Positions 1 through 5,789 of a DNA stretch of 10,446 nucleotides are shown here, one piece after another. The DNA lies in contig DHRN01000054.1 of the NCBI GenBank assembly GCA_002411175.1, positions 59,926 to 70,371 of the forward strand, read 5' to 3'. The notes below the pieces were generated by a model that was not told the origin of the DNA, ran no database searches, and was given only the letters and a program-made list of their open reading frames with translations. The DNA is from Anaerolineaceae bacterium UBA5311. GTDB lineage: Bacteria > Chloroflexota > Anaerolineae > Anaerolineales > Anaerolineaceae. Position 1 is the stretch's first letter; each line of letters opens with the position of its first letter. The position numbers and the translations under genes were made by a program.

Positions 1-270
1 AACCCAGTTCCTATTCCCTGTTCGCGGTTGCCATGCCGTCCCGAGTGTTAGGGTACGCCCGCTCCTTCCGGCGGGTTGAAATGGCGCAGGGTAATCGTCT
101 CCACAGGTTATCATCACCTTACGCTTACCGCAATGGTGGAGTTGGCGGGAGAAGTTCAGATTGCTTGCTTCCTCCAAATGACAGAACCTGCAATGACAAG
201 CGTCATGGTCATGATACTGAGAGCTTAGCGACTCAGTAACGGCTTGGCTTTTCTGATATGACAGATTCAG
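1..270. other. Gene-free or undetermined left edge
   Basis: No recognisable gene was found. One plus-strand frame is open from the window edge to a stop near 239, and a minus-strand frame is also open from a stop at 271 to the edge. Neither translation resembles a family I know, and two opposed open frames in one GC-rich stretch are more typical of repeat or structured non-coding sequence. The stretch around 61-80 can fold into a small hairpin with CCCGC and GCGGG arms. The part from about 155 to 215 (gattgctt...cctccaaatgacagaacctgcaatgac) has the look of the degenerate intergenic repeats seen elsewhere in this window. What lies left of the window could change this reading. Confidence 0.3.
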
Positions 271-651
271 TTAATCGTTATCCCTGTTTCTCCTTCTGGA
301 GTTGTCATTCGCGAACAGCATAGTGGCAACACTGACGATCAGAGAACCTAAAAAGGCGGGGAACCAACCATCAACATGGTATCCGGCTCCAAACCATGCT
401 TGCGAAAGGTTGGAGGAGAGCATGAACATGGCAGTATTTAGAACAAGGCTGAAGAGACCCAGTGTGATTACGATAAGCCCGCAAGTCAGCGTTTTGAGGA
501 TCGGCAGTAAGATTGCGTTCAACAGGGCAAGGATGGCAGCCATGATAGCGTAAGCCGCCCAACCGTCGCCGGTTACGGTAATACCAGGGACGATCAATGC
601 AGCGACGAAGACTGCAATCAAAATTACAATCCAGCGTTTCAATAAATTCAT
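271..651 (-). CDS. Phage_holin_4_2 / YvlD-type four-helix membrane protein
   Basis: A 126-residue integral membrane protein with four hydrophobic segments at about residues 6-22, 32-53, 57-79 and 97-113, and a charged basic/acidic C-terminus (NDNSRRRNRDND). The block LNAILLPILKTL followed by ITLGLFSLVLNT is typical of the PF04020 family (phage holin family protein, YvlD-like), and the length fits that family. Despite the name, most chromosomal members are not part of a phage, and no other phage gene is seen here; the role in the cell is unknown, with links to envelope stress in some bacteria. The ATG at 649-651 is preceded by AAAGGA at a good distance, supporting this start. It stands alone, transcribed away from the long repeat region. 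Confidence 0.85.
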   Translation of the reverse strand: MNLLKRWIVILIAVFVAALIVPGITVTGDGWAAYAIMAAILALLNAILLPILKTLTCGLIVITLGLFSLVLNTAMFMLSSNLSQAWFGAGYHVDGWFPAFLGSLIVSVATMLFANDNSRRRNRDND

Positions 652-673
652 CGGATTCCTTTCTACTTAGGTA

Positions 674-701
674 CTATTATCACCCAAAACAAAGTTTACA
701 A
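674..701 (-). promoter_or_regulatory. Candidate promoter of the YvlD-type gene
   Basis: Reading the minus strand, TTGTAA (696-701) is followed after 16 bases by TAATAG (674-679), about 25 bases upstream of the start codon. GATAAT, slightly closer to the first box, overlaps it as an alternative -10. The match to the sigma-70 consensus is only partial. Confidence 0.3.
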
Positions 702-703
702 CA

Positions 704-830
704 GTAGATAATCTAAGGTTGTAAGGGCGAATCAATGCGCATAGCCAAATATTGACATAGAGATGACAAGTTACAAGTTGTTGTAGTGGATAATCCAAGG
801 GTTCCTATGCTAATTAATGCGCATAGCCAA
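704..830. repeat. Pair of diverged 45-bp direct repeats, 82 bp apart
   Basis: Two 45-bp copies at 704-748 and 786-830 lie at a constant offset of 82 bp. Both ends are well conserved: the left end reads GTRGATAATCYAAGG and the right end is an identical AATGCGCATAGCCAA (734-748 and 816-830). The middle of each copy is diverged. No open frame or known element is associated with them. The function is unknown. Confidence 0.7.
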
Positions 831-934
831 TAATGAAAACTGGAGAATGCTATATATTACAGGGTGGAAACTTGTAGTGACAGGAGCCAAATCCTGAATA
901 ATTAAGTTGTTGACATACTGTACGAATGGGTTAT

Positions 935-1291
935 TGTCATCCTGAGCGCAGTGAAAGATCTTATCCTTTGGAGCGCTTAGTCATCCTGAGGAGCGACACA
1001 CAGTTTAATTTGTAAGGATCTTGACAATTCAAATGCAACAGATGTTTTACTTCAGCGTAAAGATTCTTTGCAAAAGAGGCTAAAAGTGACAATCTGTTTT
1101 CCAGAATGTCAGTCAAAAGAATAAGAGATCAAAGGCAGGCTGCCACGCCCCCTTGTTGTAATTCAAAAGTTCCTGCCATTCGCATAACGGGGGCTCGCAG
1201 TGACGACATGCTTTTCAGTCTGTACCAACGTAGAGCCGACGCAGTACCGCTCATCCACCCCCTCTTTAGGGGGGGGCAGGGGGGTGAGAGA
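935..1291. repeat. Repeat unit copy 1 with inverted ends
   Basis: The unit begins with TGTCATCCTGAG at 935. A right-hand inverted end lies at 1058-1091, reading AAGATTCTTTGCAAAAGAGG and then GTGACA. A conserved tail follows to about 1291, including AATAAGAGATCAAAGGCAGG, TTCCTGCCATTCGCATAACG and CTGTACCAACGTAGAGCCGA. The tail ends in a C-run/G-run segment. The tail is nearly identical to that of copy 2, at an offset of about 322 bp. Confidence 0.8.
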
Positions 1292-1303
1292 GGTGCAGGA
1301 GGG

Positions 1304-1598
1304 GCATCCTGGGGAGCGACACACAGTGAACCTTGTAAGGATCTTGACATTTCAACCACAACGACTGATTCATTAAATGTTAAGATTCTTCGTAAAAGAG
1401 GCTCAAAGTGACAATCTGTTTTCCTGAATGACAGTCAAAAGAATAAGAGATCAAAGGCAGGCTGCCACGCCCCCTTGTTGTAATTTCAAAGTTCCTGCCA
1501 TTCGCATAACGGGGGCTCGCAGTGACGACATGCTTTTCCGTCTGTACCAACGTAGAGCCGACGCAGTGCCGCTCATTCACCCCCTCTTTAGAGGGGGT
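1304..1598. repeat. Repeat unit copy 2
   Basis: The left end is partly eroded (CATCCTGGGGAGCGACACACAG, from 1305). The right-hand inverted end at 1381-1413 reads TAAGATTCTTCGTAAAAGAGG and then CTCAAAGTGACA. The tail matches copy 1 almost base for base as far as the palindrome at 1580-1597. The close similarity of copies 1 and 2 suggests a recent local duplication. Confidence 0.8.
1580..1597. repeat. Perfect CCCCCTCT/AGAGGGGG palindrome
   Basis: Eight-base perfect arms separated by TT. A decayed version of the same palindrome lies at about 1258-1275 in copy 1, where it passes into a G-rich tract. Such C/G palindromes are common parts of dispersed intergenic repeats; no terminator T-run follows on either strand. 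Confidence 0.7.
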
Positions 1599-1668
1599 CG
1601 TTGTCGCGCTCCCCGCAACCCGCTCGCGGCCACCTGCTCCCCGCTCCCAGTTACCTTTTCCCTTTTCC

Positions 1669-1930
1669 TGTCATCCTGAGCCTCTTTTGCGAAGGATCTT
1701 ATCATTTGGAGGGCTTTGTCATCCTGAGGAGCGACATACAGTGTAATTTGTAAGGATCTTGAGAATTTGACCGCAAGGAACGTTTTCTCTACAAATGAGA
1801 TTCTTCGCAAATGAGGCTCAAAGTGACAGCCTGTTTTCCAGAATGACTGTCAAAAGAATAAGAGATCAAATGCAGACTACCGCGCCCCTTGTTGTAATTC
1901 AAAAGTTCCTGCCATCCGCGTAACGGGGAT
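1669..1930. repeat. Repeat unit copy 3 with 33-bp inverted ends
   Basis: This copy shows the inverted ends best. The left end 1669-1701 (TGTCATCCTGAGCCTCTTTT...) and the reverse complement of 1796-1828 agree at about 27 of 33 positions. They bound a 160-bp core that contains a second internal TGTCATCCTGAGGAGCGACA (from 1718). The tail from 1829 to about 1930 is a more diverged version of the copy 1 and 2 tails. No transposase is encoded, so the core resembles a MITE-like or REP-like element. Confidence 0.75.
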
Positions 1931-1956
1931 CGCCGTGGCAATTTGAGGCAGGGACC

Positions 1957-2008
1957 AAGCATCCTGGAGTATGATCAACTCCAATCGGAACAATCGTCCA
2001 GGATGCTT
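1957..2008. repeat. 12-bp perfect inverted repeat downstream of the M28 gene
   Basis: AAGCATCCTGGA (1957-1968) and TCCAGGATGCTT (1997-2008) are perfect complements around a 28-base loop. A smaller alternative hairpin inside it pairs TGGAGT (1965-1970) with ACTCCA (1978-1983). It begins 32 bases past the peptidase stop codon on the minus strand. It may act as a transcript end or stability structure, but no T-run follows, so it is not a canonical terminator. Confidence 0.55.
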
Positions 2009-2039
2009 CATCCCTACGTCGAGGTACTATCCTCCAGGG

Positions 2040-3536
2040 TTATTCCCCTGCGGAAATCAACGGTATAAACAGGTCGAACCAGATTACCGGTTCCTGGGGT
2101 GTGGGCACTTTGGCGATCGCGCAGTTGGAAAGCTGCGATATGCAGATTCCATCGGTCTCGGCTGCCTCAACTTTGTAGAAGTAATTGCGGTCATACTGGA
2201 TGTCGGTGTCTTCGTAGCTATTGGTTGTCACCTGCGCGATGCGAGTCATGAAACCCAGACAGGTGGCTGTGCCGCGGTAAATGTTGTAGACATCAGCGCC
2301 ATCCAGCTCGGGCCAGGTGAGCAGGATCGATTCTTCATTGATGGTGGCTGAAACAACCGGATCACCACCAAAACATTTTCCAATCGGGTCTGCCAGGCTG
2401 GCGACAGTGCCCACTCCGGCTTTGACCGTGGCGACCGTGGCTGGCATGTACATCTTATCGATCGTGTCGGTTATCTTGTGATAGTGCGGATTGCGATCAA
2501 GCCGCCCACCGCAACCGTTGGAAGCAGAGTCAGATTGGTAATTTTCCAGAACTTCTATGGCTCCGACACCCGCATCCCAAAACGAGGCATGATCTGATCT
2601 ATCAATTGCGGTGTTGGTCAGATAATCGAAGGAAAGCCCAAGGTCATAGTTATTGCTGACATCGGTAAAACAAGTTCCGACCACATTGGAAGATGCCATC
2701 GTGCCGACATGCAGCTCGATACACAGATCCTGGTCGTTGTCATATCCAAACATATCCAGGTTGACCACTCCGATGATATCATCCATCTCACCTGGATGAT
2801 CGGCGACATATGCTTCACTGCCCCAAAGCCCGTCCTCTTCCCCGGTAAAGAAGATCAATTTGATTGTGTAATCAAATTCATAATGACGGAACAAACGGGC
2901 AGCTTCCATCAGAGCAGAGACCCCACTGCCGTTATCTTCGGCGCCTGGTGCAAGCGTGGTTCGGGAGGGTGAAGTGCTGTCCAGGTGAGCAGTCATAAGG
3001 ACTAACTTGTCGGCGTTTGGACCGTGACCGGGAATGGTGACTACTTTGTTCTTCCAGATTTCCGCCTGCAGCAGCTCCTCGGGTTGTTCATTGAGTTGAT
3101 AATCCATCGGTGCAAATTCCAGGGAAATCGTCCCATCAGTAGTTTCTGCGAGTTCAATCTCTTCCATCGCTTCAGACTGATGGTATTCCGGGGAAAAGAG
3201 ATGATCGCTCAGCGATACGCCATCCACATAACCCAGATTTAACAATTCCTGGTGAAGGTAGTCGTAAGCCATGGCATTTGTATTGCCCGAAAAAAGCTCA
3301 GATGAGTAACGTGTTTTGATGGTCCGGGACACGCCATCGATCAGGACCGAATTTTCGCCACTAAAATTTCGGATCCATTTTTCCACCCCAGTTTGATTTA
3401 TATAGGTCAGCATGGTGCTGACGTAGGCATCCGGACCACAAACAGCATTGGGCTCCTGAGCGACAACTTCCTGGGGGATAGCAGAAAATAGCACTACAAA
3501 CGAAACGAGTAGAATAAATAATTTACAATTTTTCAT
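2040..3536 (-). CDS. Secreted M28 zinc aminopeptidase with FN3-like C-terminal domain
   Basis: A 498-residue exported metallopeptidase that probably removes N-terminal residues from peptides outside the cell. Residues 1-26 form a signal peptide (VVAQ/EP cleavage likely). The M28 catalytic domain runs from about 150 to 385. By family precedent the di-zinc ligands are H184 and D186-region (AHLDS), bridging D201 (GAEDNGSG), E234 with catalytic E233 (TGEEDG), D261 (NLDMFGYD) and H353 (YHKITDT); SDH at 314-316 is also family-typical. Residues ~393-478 look like a fibronectin type III module (LLTWPELDGADVYNIYRG, then YFYKVEA). The protein ends in WFDLFIPLISAGE, close to the LPLI-type ends seen on many secreted Chloroflexota proteins. 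The ATG is preceded by AAGGA. It is monocistronic as far as can be seen; the natural substrate is unknown. Confidence 0.92.
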   Translation of the reverse strand: MKNCKLFILLVSFVVLFSAIPQEVVAQEPNAVCGPDAYVSTMLTYINQTGVEKWIRNFSGENSVLIDGVSRTIKTRYSSELFSGNTNAMAYDYLHQELLNLGYVDGVSLSDHLFSPEYHQSEAMEEIELAETTDGTISLEFAPMDYQLNEQPEELLQAEIWKNKVVTIPGHGPNADKLVLMTAHLDSTSPSRTTLAPGAEDNGSGVSALMEAARLFRHYEFDYTIKLIFFTGEEDGLWGSEAYVADHPGEMDDIIGVVNLDMFGYDNDQDLCIELHVGTMASSNVVGTCFTDVSNNYDLGLSFDYLTNTAIDRSDHASFWDAGVGAIEVLENYQSDSASNGCGGRLDRNPHYHKITDTIDKMYMPATVATVKAGVGTVASLADPIGKCFGGDPVVSATINEESILLTWPELDGADVYNIYRGTATCLGFMTRIAQVTTNSYEDTDIQYDRNYFYKVEAAETDGICISQLSNCAIAKVPTPQEPVIWFDLFIPLISAGE

Positions 3537-3591
3537 TCAGCATCCTTGGAAATATTTATTTTTTTCGTGTACCATCCCACCTGCCTGCCTC

Positions 3592-3619
3592 GCTATAATC
3601 AGCAGTGAAAAATTGTCAG
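3592..3619 (-). promoter_or_regulatory. Candidate promoter of the M28 peptidase gene
   Basis: On the minus strand CTGACA (3614-3619) is followed after 16 bases by TATAGC (3592-3597), about 55 bases upstream of the start codon. Both boxes match the sigma-70 consensus in part and the spacing is reasonable. No other upstream pair looked better. Confidence 0.35.
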
Positions 3620-3754
3620 TGAGGTCGGAAGTGATTGTATTATAAACTGGCGAATGGAATGTAGGACAATTTTCCCCCAAATTACCTGGTTTTGTATTAT
3701 TCAAAATATAGCTCGCAGCTCGAAGCTAATCCCTTTAGGGATAGACAGGGGATT

Positions 3755-3790
3755 GTAAGCAACTACACTCTTTACGGTTGGTATTGAAAC
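3755..3790 (+). repeat. Solitary 36-bp CRISPR-repeat-like sequence
   Basis: The segment begins GTAAGCAACTACACTC and ends GGTTGGTATTGAAAC. Its length of 36 bases and its ATTGAAAC end are typical of repeats from type I and type III CRISPR arrays. No second intact copy, spacer series or cas gene is visible in this window, so it is not called an array. It may be a relic or a coincidence. Confidence 0.25.
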
Positions 3791-3866
3791 AGGATTCGAT
3801 TGAATACCCTGGCAACGACTGTTCGCGATGGGTGGGTGCTATGCGCTAATTTCCATTGGGGGTATT

Positions 3867-3900
3867 AAAAAAGATCCCCGGAGGTTTTGGGTCTCCGGGG
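3867..3900 (-). terminator. Intrinsic terminator of the five-gene operon
   Basis: On the minus strand CCCCGGAG and CTCCGGGG (3893-3900 and 3876-3883) form a perfect 8-bp GC-rich stem around a 9-base loop. It is followed by ATC and a run of six T (3867-3872). It starts 15 bases past the methyltransferase stop codon, as expected for a rho-independent terminator ending the operon. Confidence 0.9.
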
Positions 3901-3914
3901 AGGGCTTGTAATAA

Positions 3915-4655
3915 TTATACTTTTCCATGTGCGTAGAAGGTGGGGATGAAGACTGTCGCCTCACCTTTGAGCCAGCTTTGCATGGCTTCATCCTTTATCT
4001 CGAGGATGCGCTCCATCGGAGCCATACCACCCAGATCATAGGCTATCATATCCCATTCTGCTTCAAATTCGTCCATTACCGGTCGTTTCCATTCGCCGGC
4101 AAGCAAACCGAGGTGAACACCGTTTAAGCCTGCTTCGCGCATCATCCAGCCCAGCTTGCGACCCATTGACAGGTTGACTCCCTGGAAACGAAGAGAATGG
4201 TTTTGCATTTGACCAATGCTGCCAAACAGTTCGGGATAGTCTATCCTGGACTGATAATCGGGTTCTGCTGCAGCAATTATGTATCCGCCTTTTTTGGTAA
4301 CCCTGACCATTTCATCCACAACCATCCTGGGGTTTTTGAGCCAAAGGAAGAAATAATGGCAAAAAGTAAAATCAAAACTGCGATCCTTAAAGGGCAGGCG
4401 ATATCCATCGGCATTGATGGTTGGAACATCTTTTGTAAGCTTGCTGGCATAAGCCGCGCGGTCGAAGTCAATTTCAACCCCGCAAGGTTTTAAGCCATGG
4501 CTCTTGAAATCTTCGTATAAAGCACCCGTTCCAGCGCCAACATCCAAAACGGATTGCCCTGGAGTTGCATTTAGTTTGTCAAATATGAAACGTCGTAAAT
4601 TCTTTGTCCAACGCGCTTGTAAAAGATATCGATTGTGCCAATCAGGTGTCTTCAC
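3915..4655 (-). CDS. Class I SAM-dependent methyltransferase
   Basis: A 246-residue cytosolic Rossmann-fold methyltransferase of the Methyltransf_11/UbiE-like type. Motif I is VLDVGAGTG (36-44), E61 in GVEID is the expected acidic residue binding the SAM ribose, NADGYRLPF (81-89) is the adenine-contact motif, and the post-II strand is FDFTFCHYFF (94-103). The substrate cannot be told from sequence. The GTG start directly abuts the upstream TAA stop and has GGAGG five bases before it, which fixes the start. It is the last gene of the operon, just before the terminator, so it is co-transcribed with the two radical SAM-type genes. It may methylate the same target or may serve an unrelated small-molecule reaction; the context favours the first only weakly. 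Confidence 0.88.
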   Translation of the reverse strand: MKTPDWHNRYLLQARWTKNLRRFIFDKLNATPGQSVLDVGAGTGALYEDFKSHGLKPCGVEIDFDRAAYASKLTKDVPTINADGYRLPFKDRSFDFTFCHYFFLWLKNPRMVVDEMVRVTKKGGYIIAAAEPDYQSRIDYPELFGSIGQMQNHSLRFQGVNLSMGRKLGWMMREAGLNGVHLGLLAGEWKRPVMDEFEAEWDMIAYDLGGMAPMERILEIKDEAMQSWLKGEATVFIPTFYAHGKV

Positions 4656-5789
4656 TTAATCCTCCGAGGGTGTTATGTTGTTTATTAGTTTACCCCAATC
4701 TTCCTCATTGATGTTACCGAGAGTCGAATTAAGATCCCCCTGGTGACTGACTGTCCCATCGGGCAGGACGGTGTAAGAATAATCGATGGCGGGGTCCTCA
4801 ACTTCCGGGCTAAATAAATGAGGTGTAATAGAGCTGTTTTCGTGAACGGGGTGGGGAAGGTCATCTTCTACAAGGATGCCGTGGATGCCCAGCTGATCAT
4901 TAAGGCGGGTTAAATCATAGTTTGCCTGAAGATCTGCAGGGTAGAAACTGAGGGCGTTTGCGCCTCGCTGTACCAGCTCGAGACACCAATCAAGCAGGTT
5001 TGAACCGCTGTGGACCGGGAAACGGATACAGGTGAAAAGGTCCTGGTCAAAAATAAACTGCAGGTCCGCTGGTTGCGTAGTCTGGGGGTCAACCTCAAGA
5101 ACGAGGTGGTCGAGACCGACTTCATTGATAAGAGTAAGATATGCCTCATCGTGGAGAATCCTGGAGGAAGCAGTAACCAAACCGCTGACCAAACCCAGCT
5201 TTTCGGCATAGGTCAGCAATTCTACAAGGTCTTCGCGCAAGGTCGGTTCACCCCCAAAAAGAAGGATCTGAGGGATGCCGGCATCGTAAGTTTTTCGTAT
5301 GGTCTGTTTCCATTCTTCGGTAGAAAGCTCTTCAGGGCGCGGTGTGGTTTCCTGCGGATCGGTCCGGTATGTCAGACAAAGATTGACTCTCATGGGCGTG
5401 TTTGAGCTTTCCAGAGAAAACGCAGAATCAAAACCAGTACTGGTGATAACCGGAGCCTGGTCGGGATTGTTGATGATGTTCAGGATTTCAGCCTCAAAGT
5501 TGCGATAATCGGTTTTGAGGATAATATTGGACTCTTTGTAACGATTTTCGATGCGTTTGAGGATATCCTCCTCGTTACCACCTTGCATTTTTGCCCAGGC
5601 AAAAAAGGTTCCGGTTTCATTGAGCCGCAAGATCGAGGTCGCGTTTACGATCAGAATGCCGGAATCGTCGGGGAGGACGCGCAGATGCAAACGATATTGC
5701 ACCGGGGCTTCGACAGGAGTGTGGAAGGTGAAAAATTCACCGGAAGTAGCTTCAAATAAAGATTGGTCTGCGCGTAGGTTAGAACTCAT
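4656..5789 (-). CDS. Cysteine-less radical SAM-like pseudoenzyme with PqqD-like domain
   Basis: A 377-residue paralogue of the upstream maturase. Residues ~30-105 form a PqqD-like/RRE domain (SILRLNETG, then DYRNFEAEIL), the type that binds RiPP leader peptides. Residues ~134-345 follow the radical SAM fold, keeping GGEPTLREDL at 179-188 and GLDHL at 225-229. Where the maturase has CNNDCAHC this protein has TDPQETTP (143-150), so all three cluster cysteines are gone. The SPASM part is cut down to PDGTV...GNINEEDW with no cysteines; only C138, C254 and C269 remain in the protein. It therefore cannot hold the usual 4Fe-4S clusters and probably acts as a scaffold, leader-binding or regulatory partner. 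The reading frame is intact, so it is not a decaying pseudogene. ATG with GGAG six bases upstream; it overlaps the maturase gene by 11 bases. Confidence 0.85.
   Translation of the reverse strand: MSSNLRADQSLFEATSGEFFTFHTPVEAPVQYRLHLRVLPDDSGILIVNATSILRLNETGTFFAWAKMQGGNEEDILKRIENRYKESNIILKTDYRNFEAEILNIINNPDQAPVITSTGFDSAFSLESSNTPMRVNLCLTYRTDPQETTPRPEELSTEEWKQTIRKTYDAGIPQILLFGGEPTLREDLVELLTYAEKLGLVSGLVTASSRILHDEAYLTLINEVGLDHLVLEVDPQTTQPADLQFIFDQDLFTCIRFPVHSGSNLLDWCLELVQRGANALSFYPADLQANYDLTRLNDQLGIHGILVEDDLPHPVHENSSITPHLFSPEVEDPAIDYSYTVLPDGTVSHQGDLNSTLGNINEEDWGKLINNITPSED

Larger units (their letters stand above)
652..2039. other. 1.4-kb gene-free region filled with repeats
   Basis: No credible gene is present between the YvlD-type gene and the M28 peptidase. 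The short open frames here overlap on both strands, recur in successive repeat copies, and translate to compositionally odd peptides, so they are not annotated. The region holds the 82-bp-spaced direct repeats (704-830), three copies of a long repeat unit (935-1930), C/G-rich palindromes, and an inverted repeat downstream of the peptidase gene (1957-2008). Confidence 0.75.
3537..3914. other. Gene-free spacer between the M28 gene and the operon end
   Basis: No open frame worth calling lies here. The stretch contains the candidate peptidase promoter, a small perfect palindrome ATCCCT-TT-AGGGAT (3729-3742), a 36-base CRISPR-repeat-like sequence (3755-3790), a GGTATT/AATACC inverted repeat (3780-3808), and the terminator of the five-gene operon. 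Confidence 0.7.

Noticed and set aside
271..651. Prophage holin and hence a prophage remnant
   Set aside because: The family name is misleading: chromosomal members are common, and no lysin, structural, integrase or attachment-site features are nearby.
910..938. TTGACA at 910-915 as a plus-strand promoter
   Set aside because: No -10 box at proper spacing and no gene downstream on that strand; it lies at the border of a repeat.
1106..1679. Short open frames in the repeat region, two of them nearly identical in sequence
   Set aside because: They are similar only because they sit in repeat copies; they lack ribosome sites and resemble no family.
3755..3790. CRISPR array
   Set aside because: Only one intact repeat-like sequence, no regular spacers and no cas genes.
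4656..5789. Decaying pseudogene of the maturase
   Set aside because: The frame is complete, with a good ribosome site and tight overlap; the losses are confined to cluster-binding cysteines and the SPASM end, which fits a pseudoenzyme better.
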